Of a stretch of DNA of 64,000 nt, positions 27,268-35,768 are shown one piece after another. Position 1 is the first letter of the stretch; each line of letters begins with the position of its first letter. The notes beneath the pieces are model-generated. The model did no database searches, had not been told where the DNA came from, and worked only from the letters and a program-made list of their open reading frames with translations. The DNA is from Neorhizobium vignae (GTDB lineage Bacteria > Pseudomonadota > Alphaproteobacteria > Rhizobiales > Rhizobiaceae). Location: the NCBI RefSeq assembly GCF_000732195.1, contig NZ_JNNU01000012.1, forward strand, positions 62,001-126,000, read 5' to 3'. A program made the translations under genes and the position numbers.

Positions 27268-28335
27268 CTATGTCATTGCATTCGTGGCAGATGCGGCATG
27301 GTCGGCGCCGTTCCCCCCGGCCAGGCCAAGACCATTCCTCTCCTTTTCGCCCAGCATCTCCTCGGCGAAATGGCATGCGACATGCCGCCCGGGCAGCAAT
27401 TCGCGCTGCCGGGGTTCCTGCGTGCGACATATGTCGCGCACCCGCGGACAGCGCGTGTGGAAACGGCAGCCGCTCGGCGGCGCGATGGCGCTCGGTATCT
27501 CGCCCTGCAGGATGATCCTCTGCCGGGCATCGGCAGCCGTCGGGTCGATCTCCGGTTCGGCCGAGCGCAGCGCCTCCGTATAGGGATGCAGCGGCGTTTC
27601 GATCACGGCGTGGGCGGGGCCGACCTCGACGATCTTGCCGAAATACATGACGGCCACGCGGTCGCTGATATGGCTGACCACCCGAAGATCATGGCTGATG
27701 AAGACGTAGGTGAGGCCGAACTGCTCCTGCAGGCGGGCGAAAAGGTTGAGCATGTCGGCCTGGATCGATACGTCGAGCGCCGCCACCACCTCGTCGCAGA
27801 CGATCACGTTCGGATCGAGCATCAGCGCACGGGCGATATTGGCGCGCTGCTTCTGACCGCCGGAAATCTCATGCGGATAGCGATTGGCCATCTCAGCCGC
27901 CAGCGACACCCGGTCCAGCATCGCGAACGCCTTTTCGCGCCGCTCGGCTCTCGTCCCCTCGCCCGCTATGTTCAAGGGTTCGCAGATGCTCTGGAGGATG
28001 GTCATGCGCGGATCGAAGGCCGCATTCGGATCCTGCGAAACGATCTGATACTTGCGCCGGTGGCGGTTGAGCTCGGGGCGGGAAAACCTGAACGGGTCGA
28101 TACCGTCATGCAGAACCCCGCCACCGCTTGGGCTGAGCAAGCCGACCAGACAACGTCCGAGCGTCGATTTTCCGGAACCGGATTCGCCGATCACCCCGAA
28201 GATCTCGCCCCTGCGGACGCTGAAGCTGACCCCGTCGACGGCGCGGATCAGCGAGCCCCGCCGCGGATTGCCGAATGTGACATGCAGATCATCGACATCA
28301 AGCGCCGACTGCTCGGAAGGAGCGCTCAAACTCAT
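27268..28335 (-). CDS. ABC ATPase, DppF/OppF type
   Basis: The 355-residue ATPase has Walker A GESGSGKST, Q-loop QIVSQDPNAAFDPRMT, signature ISGGQKQRANIARAL, Walker B VIVCDEVVAALDVS and a C-terminal oligopeptide-transporter zinc-like motif (GCRFHTRCPRVRDIC). Its ATG at 28335 overlaps the upstream ATPase stop by 4 bp. The frame stays open far upstream in the other gene but has no start there. It energises the Dpp-like permease pair. Confidence 0.92.
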   Translation of the reverse strand: MSLSAPSEQSALDVDDLHVTFGNPRRGSLIRAVDGVSFSVRRGEIFGVIGESGSGKSTLGRCLVGLLSPSGGGVLHDGIDPFRFSRPELNRHRRKYQIVSQDPNAAFDPRMTILQSICEPLNIAGEGTRAERREKAFAMLDRVSLAAEMANRYPHEISGGQKQRANIARALMLDPNVIVCDEVVAALDVSIQADMLNLFARLQEQFGLTYVFISHDLRVVSHISDRVAVMYFGKIVEVGPAHAVIETPLHPYTEALRSAEPEIDPTAADARQRIILQGEIPSAIAPPSGCRFHTRCPRVRDICRTQEPRQRELLPGRHVACHFAEEMLGEKERNGLGLAGGNGADHAASATNAMT

Positions 28336-29363
28336 GCTCCAACCCCTCTCAATGCGAGTTCTTCCCAGCGATTGCAGCGCACTTCCCTGCGATCGAGATC
28401 GTCGATGCCCTCGTTCTCGATGTTTTGAGGCAATTCGCAGGGCTGCATGGAATAGGAACAGCGCGGCCCGAAGCGACAGCCCTTCGGCATGTGACGCAGC
28501 GACGGAACGCGGCCGGCGATCGAGGGCAGAGTGCCGCGCGCACGGTTGCTGTCGGGGATGGAATGCAGGAGCCCGGCCGTATACGGGTGGCGGGGACCAG
28601 CGATGACGTCCCTTACGGGCCCGCCCTCGACGACCTGCCCTGCATACATTGTGACCATCCGATGACAGCTCTGCGCGACCAGTCCGAGATTGTGGGTAAT
28701 GAACATGATGGCCGTGCCGGTGCGGTCGGCAAGACCTAAAAGCAGGTCCATGATCTGCGCCTGGATGGTTACGTCGAGAGCCGTGGTCGGCTCGTCGGCG
28801 ATGAGCAGGCGCGGTTCGCAGACCAGCGCCATGGCGATCATCACCCGCTGGCGCATGCCGCCCGAAAGGTTCATCGGGTAAAGCGTGGCGACGTGGCGCG
28901 GCGATGCGATGCCGACCGAATCCAGCGCCGCGATGGCGCGTTCCGCAGCCTCCCGGCGGTCGAGCTTGAAATGCCGCTGAAGGGTTTCCTCGATCTGGTA
29001 ACCCACGGTGAACACGGGGTCGAGGGCGCTCATCGGCTCCTGAAAAATCATGCTGATGTGCCGGCCGCGAATGCGATTCATCTGCGATTCGGAACAGGCG
29101 ACGAGGTTCTGTCCGCCGAACAGGATCTTGCCGCCAAGGCGAGAATCGCGCGGCGGCAGGAGCCGGAGAATGGAGAGGGCGGTCATCGACTTGCCGCAGC
29201 CACTCTCGCCGACGACGCCGAGAATCTCCTTCGGCTTCACCGAAAGCGAAACATTGTTGAGGACTTCGACCCAACCCGATTGGTCACGCAGTGACAATGT
29301 CAGGTTCTGGATATCCAGAAGCGTGTCCGGGCCGGCCATCGTGGTCTCGGCAAGCTGCTGCAT
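28332..29363 (-). CDS. ABC ATPase, DppD/OppD type
   Basis: The 343-residue ATPase has Walker [10 protein letters not shown], signature [15 protein letters not shown], Walker [15 protein letters not shown] and a C-terminal [15 protein letters not shown] motif. It is the first gene of the minus-strand importer operon (ATPase, ATPase, SBP2, permease, permease). Its start may be the ATG at 29363 or 29339. It lies 210 bp downstream of the IMPase-like gene with candidate operator sequences between them. Confidence 0.92.
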   Translation of the reverse strand: MQQLAETTMAGPDTLLDIQNLTLSLRDQSGWVEVLNNVSLSVKPKEILGVVGESGCGKSMTALSILRLLPPRDSRLGGKILFGGQNLVACSESQMNRIRGRHISMIFQEPMSALDPVFTVGYQIEETLQRHFKLDRREAAERAIAALDSVGIASPRHVATLYPMNLSGGMRQRVMIAMALVCEPRLLIADEPTTALDVTIQAQIMDLLLGLADRTGTAIMFITHNLGLVAQSCHRMVTMYAGQVVEGGPVRDVIAGPRHPYTAGLLHSIPDSNRARGTLPSIAGRVPSLRHMPKGCRFGPRCSYSMQPCELPQNIENEGIDDLDRREVRCNRWEELALRGVGA

Positions 29364-29503
29364 CCGGCCCTGATCCTCCTATCAGTCCGCTGCCCGCTTG
29401 ATCAATATGTGACATGCGGGCGGCTGCTACGCATTCTCCTCACCACGCCCAGGCCCCGTCAGGGATCCTGATACGCGATATAGACTCCTCCCGAGAGCCT
29501 CAT

Positions 29504-29520
29504 CGTGTATACATTACACG
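29504..29520. promoter_or_regulatory. Inverted repeat upstream of the Dpp-like importer operon
   Basis: A perfect CGTGTA-N5-TACACG inverted repeat. It overlaps GTATACAT (also at 21791) and contains TTACACGT, which recurs in the ugpB/ROK intergenic region. It lies about 145 bp upstream of the first importer gene, and is a candidate binding site. Confidence 0.4.
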
Positions 29521-29573
29521 TCACGATGGCGAAAGCCAGAATGAAAATTGTCGTCCTTCAGAAGCCTGGGCCG

Positions 29574-30398
29574 TCAACCCAGGCTTTCGCGGATCGCCTC
29601 CCAGCTGGCCGCATCGGGCGCCAACAGCAGCCGCCCCTGCGTCATCGCGGGCCGATAGGTCTCTCCGCTCAGAAGGCCGCTATGACCGCCGGCTTCGCGG
29701 TGGATCAGTTCGCCGGCGGCATGGTCCCAGGGCTTCATGTCGGCATTCAGCGAGAAGCTCATCGCTCCGGTCGCCACCATCCGGTATTCGAAGGCGGAGC
29801 ATCGCCATGCGGTGGTGCGGCCGAAGCGCAGGACCCGCGGCGCAAACGCCGCCTGCTCCTCAGCCGAGAACATATGCAGCGGCACGAAGCCGCTCATCTC
29901 GCCGACAGGAACCGCCGCGGCAACTCTCAGGCGGGTGCGTGCGCCGTCGCGGGCGATATGCCAGGCCCCCTCGCCCGGCCGGGCCACAAGAAAATCGCCG
30001 GTCAGCGGATAATGGATCAGCCCGGCGACGGTTTCTCCGCCGGAAACGATCGCCACGATCATGCCGAACAGCGGGACGCCATGGGCGAAATTCCATGTGC
30101 CGTCGACGGGATCGATGATCGCCGCAAGTTCGGCATCCGCCAGACGGTCGAGCAGCGTCGGATCGGCGGAGACCGCCTCCTCGCCGACGATCAGCGCATC
30201 GGGAAAATGCGCGGAAAGTGCTGCGGAAAGCCGGCGTTCCGCACCCAGATCGGCATCGGTGACGATGTCGTCCGGGGCAGTCTTGGCGCGAATGCCATCT
30301 GCGGTCACGCCAAGGAAACGGGGTAGAACCTCTGCCTCCCCCGCCTGGCGCATATCCTCCATCAGGGACTGGAGCACGGCCTCGGAAATGATCTTCAT
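29574..30398 (-). CDS. Inositol-monophosphatase-family sugar/polyol phosphatase
   Basis: The 274-residue cytoplasmic enzyme carries the lithium-sensitive phosphatase motifs: TDADLGAERRL (D48), the GEE pair near residue 72-74, DPVDGTWNF at 96-104, and the C-terminal aspartate in MKPWDHAAGELIHREAGG. It removes phosphate from inositol or another sugar phosphate using magnesium. Its ATG overlaps the GDPD stop by 4 bp, so the two act together; GDPD plus IMPase is also the pairing seen in accF/accG of agrocinopine catabolism. Confidence 0.87.
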   Translation of the reverse strand: MKIISEAVLQSLMEDMRQAGEAEVLPRFLGVTADGIRAKTAPDDIVTDADLGAERRLSAALSAHFPDALIVGEEAVSADPTLLDRLADAELAAIIDPVDGTWNFAHGVPLFGMIVAIVSGGETVAGLIHYPLTGDFLVARPGEGAWHIARDGARTRLRVAAAVPVGEMSGFVPLHMFSAEEQAAFAPRVLRFGRTTAWRCSAFEYRMVATGAMSFSLNADMKPWDHAAGELIHREAGGHSGLLSGETYRPAMTQGRLLLAPDAASWEAIRESLG

Positions 30399-31222
30399 GC
30401 CTGGCGGGCCTTTATGTAGGATTTCAATGCGGCGGGCTGGTCCGTCTGGATAACGCTGATGCCCGCGTCCATCAACCGACCCCAGATCAGATCGGGATTG
30501 GCAAGAGCGGCACTGTCCGTCCATTCGCCGCTGCCCGGCTGGTCGAGCGTGTTGACCCACAGCGCCATACGGGCCCTCGCGAAAGCCTCGCGATGGTGGG
30601 CGATCGTTTCGAGACTGTCGAAGCGGATTTCGCACATGAAGGGCGACAGGTTGGCGAGAACCGCAAGCGAGTCGCCGATGTTTTCGGCGGTGAAGCGCGC
30701 CATGCCCATGAACGGCACGCCGTCGATGTTCTGGTCGCGCACCCAGTGGACATCCGCTAGGCTGTGGACCTTGGTCTTGAGATCGACGCCGGCGTGGGCG
30801 CCCATCTCGCGGGCGCAGGCGGCGACTTCCGAGAAAAGCCCGCGGTCCTTGAGATCGAGATCGGCGAAGATGCGGCCGCGCATGATCTCCAGCGCCTGTT
30901 TCAGGGTCGGAATGGGCTGGTCGCTGAAAGCACGGCCTTCGCCGCCATCGTCCTCGCGCAGCATGATCGCCTGCAGTTCCGCCATGGTGAAAGTCTCGGC
31001 ATCGCGGTCGATGCCGGCCATGCGTTCCAGCGTATCGTCATGCATCAGGAAAAGCTGGCCGTCGGCGCTCTTGCGCACGTCGAGTTCGACGATCTCGCAG
31101 CCGATCGCGATGGCGTTTTCGATGGCCGCCAGGCTGTTTTCCGGCGCGCCATGCCAGGCGCCGCGATGGGCAACGACGGCGCAGCTGCGTGCCGGATCGG
31201 CGATGAAGTCTTTGTAGTTCAT
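30395..31222 (-). CDS. ugpQ: Glycerophosphodiester phosphodiesterase (GDPD) family enzyme
   Basis: The 275-residue product has an intact GDPD site: H19-R20 in VVAHRGAWHGAPENSLAAIE, E46 and D48 in CEIVELDVRKSADG, and H61 in FLMHDDTLERM. Such enzymes cut glycerophosphodiesters into an alcohol and glycerol-3-phosphate, and relatives cut other sugar phosphodiesters. No signal peptide, so it acts on imported substrate. It follows ugpC as in E. coli ugpBAECQ. ATG 31237 is an alternative start; neither has a strong ribosome site. The symbol is by analogy of position. Confidence 0.8.
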   Translation of the reverse strand: MNYKDFIADPARSCAVVAHRGAWHGAPENSLAAIENAIAIGCEIVELDVRKSADGQLFLMHDDTLERMAGIDRDAETFTMAELQAIMLREDDGGEGRAFSDQPIPTLKQALEIMRGRIFADLDLKDRGLFSEVAACAREMGAHAGVDLKTKVHSLADVHWVRDQNIDGVPFMGMARFTAENIGDSLAVLANLSPFMCEIRFDSLETIAHHREAFARARMALWVNTLDQPGSGEWTDSAALANPDLIWGRLMDAGISVIQTDQPAALKSYIKARQA

Positions 31223-31260
31223 GAGGGTTTCTTTCATAAGGCGCTTTTGGCGCCGGGCTT

Positions 31261-32367
31261 TCATTGGGCGCCGAAGGCACCGGGTATGGCCCGGCCCGTC
31301 GCTGCATCGAAGAGATGCAGTCGCGAGGTCGGGAAGTTCAGGAGAAGTTCGAGCCGGTCGGCGATATCGGCACCGAAGGGCGTCGCGATGCGGACGATCG
31401 AGCCGCCGAGATCGACCGCCAGTACCGAATGGGAACCGAGATCCTCGCGGAACCGGAGAGCCGCCTTGACCGCATGGCCATCCGCCTTGCCGTCCACGAC
31501 GATATCCTCGGGCCGGATGCCAAGCTGATAGGCGCCGGTCAGCGGGGCGTTCGCCACCACCTGGCCGTCGGCGAGCCTCAGCGCCGATCCGTCTCCGGTC
31601 ACGGGCAAAATATTCATCGGTGGTGCACCGATGAACTTGGCAACGAAGACCGAGGCCGGATGGTGGTAGATCGCCTTCGGCGTATCGAACTGCTCGATGC
31701 GGCCCTTGTTGAGAATCAGGATGCGGTCGGCGAGCGTCATCGCCTCCACCTGATCGTGAGTGACGAAGACCGTGGTGGCGCCGATGCGGCGGTGCAGGTC
31801 GGCAAGCTCGATGCGCATGTCGTGCCTGAGCTGGGCATCGAGGTTGGACAGCGGCTCGTCGAACAGCAGCACGCCCGGCTCTCGCACGATGGCGCGGCCG
31901 ATCGCGACGCGCTGGCGCTGGCCGCCGGAAAGCTGTCCCGGCTTGCGATGCAGATAGTCTGCAAGGCCGAGCATTTTTGCGACCGCCGCGACCCGCTCGG
32001 CGCGCTCCGCCTTCGCCATGCCGGCAACCTTGAGACTGTAGGCCATGTTCTCGAACACGCTCATATGCGGATAAAGCGCATAGTTCTGGAACACCATGGC
32101 ACAGCCGCGATGTTTCGGTTCGAGGTCCTGAACCTCGCGAGCGCCGATGAGGATCTTGCCGCCGCTCACCCGTTCGAGCCCGGCGATCATCTGCAGAAGG
32201 GTGGATTTGCCGCAACCGGACGGACCGAGCACGACGGTGAATTCGCCGGCCTTGAGCTCGACATCCATCGGCGGGATAACCACCGTCTGGGGATCATAGG
32301 CCTTGGTCAGGCCTTTGACCGTGATGCTCGCAGCGGCGGCGCGGATGGCTGTATCGATGGCGTTCAT
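31261..32367 (-). CDS. ugpC: ABC ATPase, UgpC/MalK type
   Basis: The 368-residue ATPase has Walker A GPSGCGKST at 48-56, Q-loop MVFQNYALYPHMSVFENMAY, signature LSGGQRQRVAIGRAIV, Walker B VLLFDEPLSNLDA and a C-terminal TOBE-type regulatory region (YQLGIRPEDIVV). Its ATG at 32367 is 2 bp after the ugpE stop, with GGAG upstream. It powers the UgpA/UgpE permease; related ATPases serve several sugar importers, so the substrate is set by the binding protein. Confidence 0.85.
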   Translation of the reverse strand: MNAIDTAIRAAAASITVKGLTKAYDPQTVVIPPMDVELKAGEFTVVLGPSGCGKSTLLQMIAGLERVSGGKILIGAREVQDLEPKHRGCAMVFQNYALYPHMSVFENMAYSLKVAGMAKAERAERVAAVAKMLGLADYLHRKPGQLSGGQRQRVAIGRAIVREPGVLLFDEPLSNLDAQLRHDMRIELADLHRRIGATTVFVTHDQVEAMTLADRILILNKGRIEQFDTPKAIYHHPASVFVAKFIGAPPMNILPVTGDGSALRLADGQVVANAPLTGAYQLGIRPEDIVVDGKADGHAVKAALRFREDLGSHSVLAVDLGGSIVRIATPFGADIADRLELLLNFPTSRLHLFDAATGRAIPGAFGAQ

Positions 32368-32369
32368 CG

Positions 32370-33287
32370 CTATTTCTCCGAAAGCACGAGGCCCTGCACC
32401 AGATACCGCTGCAAGAGCGCGATCATCAGGAGGGGCACGAGGGAAACGATCACGGCGCCCGCCATGATCATCGGGAAGTCGGGCACGGTGCCTTCGGCAT
32501 CCGGAACGAGACGAGCGAGCCCCACCACCGCCGTCTGCATGTCCGGCGTCGAAGCCCCGACAAGCGGCCACAGGTATTGCGTCCAGCCGCTCAAGAAGGT
32601 CAGCACGAAGAGTGCAGCGAAACTGGTGCGCGACAGCGGCAGCAGGATATCGAACATGAAGCGGATGGGGCCCGCACCATCCATTCGGGCCGCCTTGAAC
32701 AGATCCGTCGGCAGCGTGCGGAAGAATTGGCGGAAGAGGAAGGTCCCCGTACCATGGGCAACGAGCGGCGCGATCAGGCCGAAGTGGGTGTTGAGCACGC
32801 TCCATTCCAGATGGACGGGTGCTCCGAATACCTGTGCGACCAGCCCATTGAGGCCGGTGACGTCAAGCAGCGCGTTGAGCGGGGAGAAAATGTTCGACGC
32901 CACCTGATAGGTGGTGATGACGCGGATTTCCAGCGGCAGCATGATCGTCGCGAGGATCAGAGCAAAGGCGAAGCCTGCCCATCGGACACGGAAATAGACG
33001 ATCGCATAGGCCGAGAGAAACGACAGGATACAGGTCGCCGCCGCATTGCCGAGCGCCACCAGAAGGCTGTTGAGCATCTGGATCGGGATGCGGGTCTCGG
33101 TAAAGACGCGCGCCATATTGGCAAGAAGCTGGTCACCCGGATACCACGCAAGTCCGTTGCGCAGCATGAATTCATAGGAATGCGAGGCCGTGGTGAGCGT
33201 CAGGTAGAGTGGTCCGGAAATATAGACCATGCCTATGAGCAGGATGATGCTCGCGGTAATATTGAGGGAACGCGCGTTCTCAATCAT
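32370..33287 (-). CDS. ugpE: ABC permease, UgpE type
   Basis: The 305-residue membrane protein has the MalG/UgpE layout: an N-terminal helix (ITASIILLIGMVYISGPLYL), a long periplasmic loop, four or five further helices, and the cytoplasmic EAA loop KAARMDGAGPIRFMFDILLP. It begins 3 bp after ugpA. The pair with UgpA forms the pore. Confidence 0.85.
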   Translation of the reverse strand: MIENARSLNITASIILLIGMVYISGPLYLTLTTASHSYEFMLRNGLAWYPGDQLLANMARVFTETRIPIQMLNSLLVALGNAAATCILSFLSAYAIVYFRVRWAGFAFALILATIMLPLEIRVITTYQVASNIFSPLNALLDVTGLNGLVAQVFGAPVHLEWSVLNTHFGLIAPLVAHGTGTFLFRQFFRTLPTDLFKAARMDGAGPIRFMFDILLPLSRTSFAALFVLTFLSGWTQYLWPLVGASTPDMQTAVVGLARLVPDAEGTVPDFPMIMAGAVIVSLVPLLMIALLQRYLVQGLVLSEK

Positions 33288-33290
33288 GGT

Positions 33291-34181
33291 TCACCGCTCG
33301 TAGTTGATGCGCCGGCCCAGGAACAGGAACTGGGCAGCAGTGAGAAGGATGACGAAGACCATCAGGATCGCGGTCTGGGTGGAGGCGCCTGACAGATCGT
33401 AGCCGCTGAAACCGTCCACATAGATCTTGTAGACGAGCAGCGTGGTCGCACCGCCCGGACCGCCCTTGGTGATCGTGTCGATCAGTGCGAAGGCGGAGGT
33501 GACGCTTTCGGTGAATTCCAGCACCAGCGTCAGGAAGAGCTGCGGCATGATCAGCGGCAGCTGCACGTCGAAGATCCGCCGCCATGGCCCTGCCCCGTCC
33601 ATCGCCGCGGCCTGGTGCATGGTGCGCGGGATCGACTGCAGGCCGGCCAGCAGAATGACGAAGTTGAATGGAATGCCGCCCCAGACATGCGCGGCGATCA
33701 GTGTGATGAACGCGTCCAGTCCGTCCAATCCGGGCGCCCAGATACCGGGAGAAATGCTGTTGAGCGGCGCCAGGATGCCAACGAACGGATTGAAGATAAA
33801 GGCGAAAACGACACCGATCGAGGCCCCGGCCACGCCCTTCGGCCAGACCAGCACGTTGCGCGCCGGCAGCGACAGGCGGATCTTCCGGTCGGCGGCGACC
33901 GCGAGGATCAGGGGGATCAGCACGGCGAGCGACGACGCGGTCACCATGAAGATGATGGTGCGCCAGCCCGCCTGCCAGAATTCCCGGTCGGACAGGACAC
34001 GGGCGAAGTTGTCGAAGCCGACGAACATCGAACCGCCGCCGAACGGCTGCTCGAGAAAGAAGGACCAGTAGAAGGCCTGAAAGATCGGCACGTAGAAGAA
34101 AAGGACGATCAGCAGCATGAACGGCGCGACCAAGAGGATCGGCAGCCAGCGATTGCTGAAGAGTGTGGATTCGGAGGTCAT
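33291..34181 (-). CDS. ugpA: ABC permease, UgpA type
   Basis: The 296-residue membrane protein of the MalF/UgpA type has the first helix PILLVAPFMLLIVLFFYVPI, FQAFYWSFFLEQPFGGGSMF, and the EAA loop HQAAAMDGAGPWRRIFDVQL. ATG 34181 is chosen; the open frame reaches a TTG at 34196. It is separated from ugpB by about 70 bp holding a hairpin, common where the binding protein is made in excess. Confidence 0.85.
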   Translation of the reverse strand: MTSESTLFSNRWLPILLVAPFMLLIVLFFYVPIFQAFYWSFFLEQPFGGGSMFVGFDNFARVLSDREFWQAGWRTIIFMVTASSLAVLIPLILAVAADRKIRLSLPARNVLVWPKGVAGASIGVVFAFIFNPFVGILAPLNSISPGIWAPGLDGLDAFITLIAAHVWGGIPFNFVILLAGLQSIPRTMHQAAAMDGAGPWRRIFDVQLPLIMPQLFLTLVLEFTESVTSAFALIDTITKGGPGGATTLLVYKIYVDGFSGYDLSGASTQTAILMVFVILLTAAQFLFLGRRINYER

Positions 34182-34210
34182 GGGAAAAGCCCGCAATGAG
34201 GGACAAGCAC

Positions 34211-34232
34211 GGACGGGACTTGCGTCCCGTCC
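34211..34232 (-). terminator. Intercistronic hairpin between ugpB and ugpA
   Basis: An 8-bp GGACGGGA/TCCCGTCC stem with a 6-nt loop lies just after ugpB on the minus strand, without a T tract. It probably stabilises ugpB mRNA or partly attenuates read-through to the permease genes. Confidence 0.5.
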
Positions 34233-34250
34233 GCCCGGATCAGGTTTGGA

Positions 34251-35558
34251 TCAAGGCAGCTTGACGCCCTTGTAGGTCTGCTCGAAGCGGCGCAGCAGCT
34301 CGTCGCCACGCTTCTTGGCTTTGTCGAGCGAGACCTGCATGGTCTGCTGGCCGCCATACGCCTTCTGGGTCTCTTCCACGAAGATTTCGCGGAACTGCAC
34401 GTAGAAGCCGAGGCGAATGCCGCGGCTGTCTGCGGTCGGCGGCTGGTTCATCGATTCGATACCGATGGCGGCGGTCGCGTATTTCGCAGCCTTCGCATCG
34501 CCGCTCTTGTTGATCGCCTCGAGCACGTCGTTGGTGACGGGCACATAGCCGGTCGCCGCGGTGAAGGCCATCTGCTGTTCCGGCTTGCGCAGGAAGTCGA
34601 GAAAGGCCTTGGCGCCTTCGACCTGAGCCTGGTCATGGCCCTTCATGACATAGATCGAAGCGCCGCCGACCAGCGTGTTGTGGCGCTCGTAACCCTTGTA
34701 CATCGGTGCCATGTTGACGGTAAGCTGGTACTTGCCGTCGAAAGCCTTGGTAGAGGCGGCGTAGGAGCCGGACGAGCCTTCCATCATGGCGCATTCGCCG
34801 GCGTTGAAGGCTGCGGTGTAGTTCCCGGCCTTGGTATCGGCATTGAGCTTGACCAAGCCTTCCTTGCGCCAGTCGACCAGGTTCTGGAGGTGCTTGGCGA
34901 CGAAGGTGGTGTTGAAGACATATTCGGCGTCGAGGCCATCATAACCGTTGTGCTTGGACGCGATCGGCAGGCCGTGGCGGGCGGAGAACTGCTCCAGCAC
35001 GCGCCAGGTATCGCCATCGGTGACGAACGGGCATGCATGGCCGCCGGCCTTCAGCTTGCGGGCCGCATCGATCACCTCTTCCCAGGTGGTCGGGGTCTGG
35101 GTGATGCCGGCTTTCTCGAGCTCGGTCTTGTTCGTGTAGAACAGCAGCGTCGAGGCGTTGTAAGGCTGCGCGAAAAGCTTGCCGCCGGACGTTTCGTAAT
35201 AGGCACGGGCACCGGCGATATAGCTGTCCCACTTGACGTCGGGCAGGATTTCCTGGACCGGCACGACGGCGTTGGACAGCATCAGGTCGAGCGTGCCCGC
35301 GTCGAAGAACTGGATCAGCACCGGGTGGTTCTTGGCGCGATAGGCGGCGATCGCCTTCTGCATCGACACTTCGTAGCTGCCCTGGCCGACGCAGTTGACC
35401 TTGTGCTGGGTCTGTGCGGCGTTGAAGGCGTCGCACTGGGCCTTGATCGCGGTTTCGACAGGACCGGTATTGCCGTACCAGAATTCGATATTGGCGGCCT
35501 GCGCGGAACACGCGCCCGCCATCAGAGCGGCCGCGGCCGCCAGAATGGAAATCTTCAT
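34251..35558 (-). CDS. ugpB: ABC substrate-binding protein, UgpB-like
   Basis: The 435-residue periplasmic protein starts at the second of two ATGs (35558), six bases after GAGGG. The signal peptide is MKISILAAAAALMAGACSAQAA. The body is family-1 SBP with UgpB-like landmarks: IEFWYGNTGPVETAIKAQCD, GSYEVSMQKAIAAYRAKNHP, PYNASTLLFYTNKTELEKAG and AFLDFLRKPEQQMAFTAATG. UgpB binds sn-glycerol-3-phosphate and glycerophosphodiesters in E. coli. Heading a ugpBAEC-GDPD-IMPase operon supports a phosphodiester ligand, but the ligand is inferred. Confidence 0.82.
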   Translation of the reverse strand: MKISILAAAAALMAGACSAQAANIEFWYGNTGPVETAIKAQCDAFNAAQTQHKVNCVGQGSYEVSMQKAIAAYRAKNHPVLIQFFDAGTLDLMLSNAVVPVQEILPDVKWDSYIAGARAYYETSGGKLFAQPYNASTLLFYTNKTELEKAGITQTPTTWEEVIDAARKLKAGGHACPFVTDGDTWRVLEQFSARHGLPIASKHNGYDGLDAEYVFNTTFVAKHLQNLVDWRKEGLVKLNADTKAGNYTAAFNAGECAMMEGSSGSYAASTKAFDGKYQLTVNMAPMYKGYERHNTLVGGASIYVMKGHDQAQVEGAKAFLDFLRKPEQQMAFTAATGYVPVTNDVLEAINKSGDAKAAKYATAAIGIESMNQPPTADSRGIRLGFYVQFREIFVEETQKAYGGQQTMQVSLDKAKKRGDELLRRFEQTYKGVKLP

Positions 35559-35611
35559 CATTGCCCTCGCCTGTTGGGATCGGCCGAGTGAGCTCGGCAT
35601 CGGAACGACGG

Positions 35612-35746
35612 GATTACTACTCTTTACGTGTAACAATTAAATGACGGTCAGAAACCCTTGTCGCGAAAGGGATATCCAGCTACACAAGGAAAAACGCGAG
35701 GTCGGCGGCGGTATGCAACCGTGATTATTACACCTCTCTAGTAATT
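35612..35746. promoter_or_regulatory. ugpB/ROK divergent control region with TTAC/GTAA inverted repeats
   Basis: Two inverted repeats lie between the divergent ugpB-like and ROK genes: ATTAC-N12-GTAAC around 35613-35634, which also contains TTACGTGTAA, and ATTAC-N9-GTAAT at 35727-35745. Each is within the expected promoter distance of one of the genes. The ROK protein is the obvious candidate binder. Confidence 0.45.
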
Positions 35747-35768
35747 GTGAGCGACGGAGGTGTATCCG

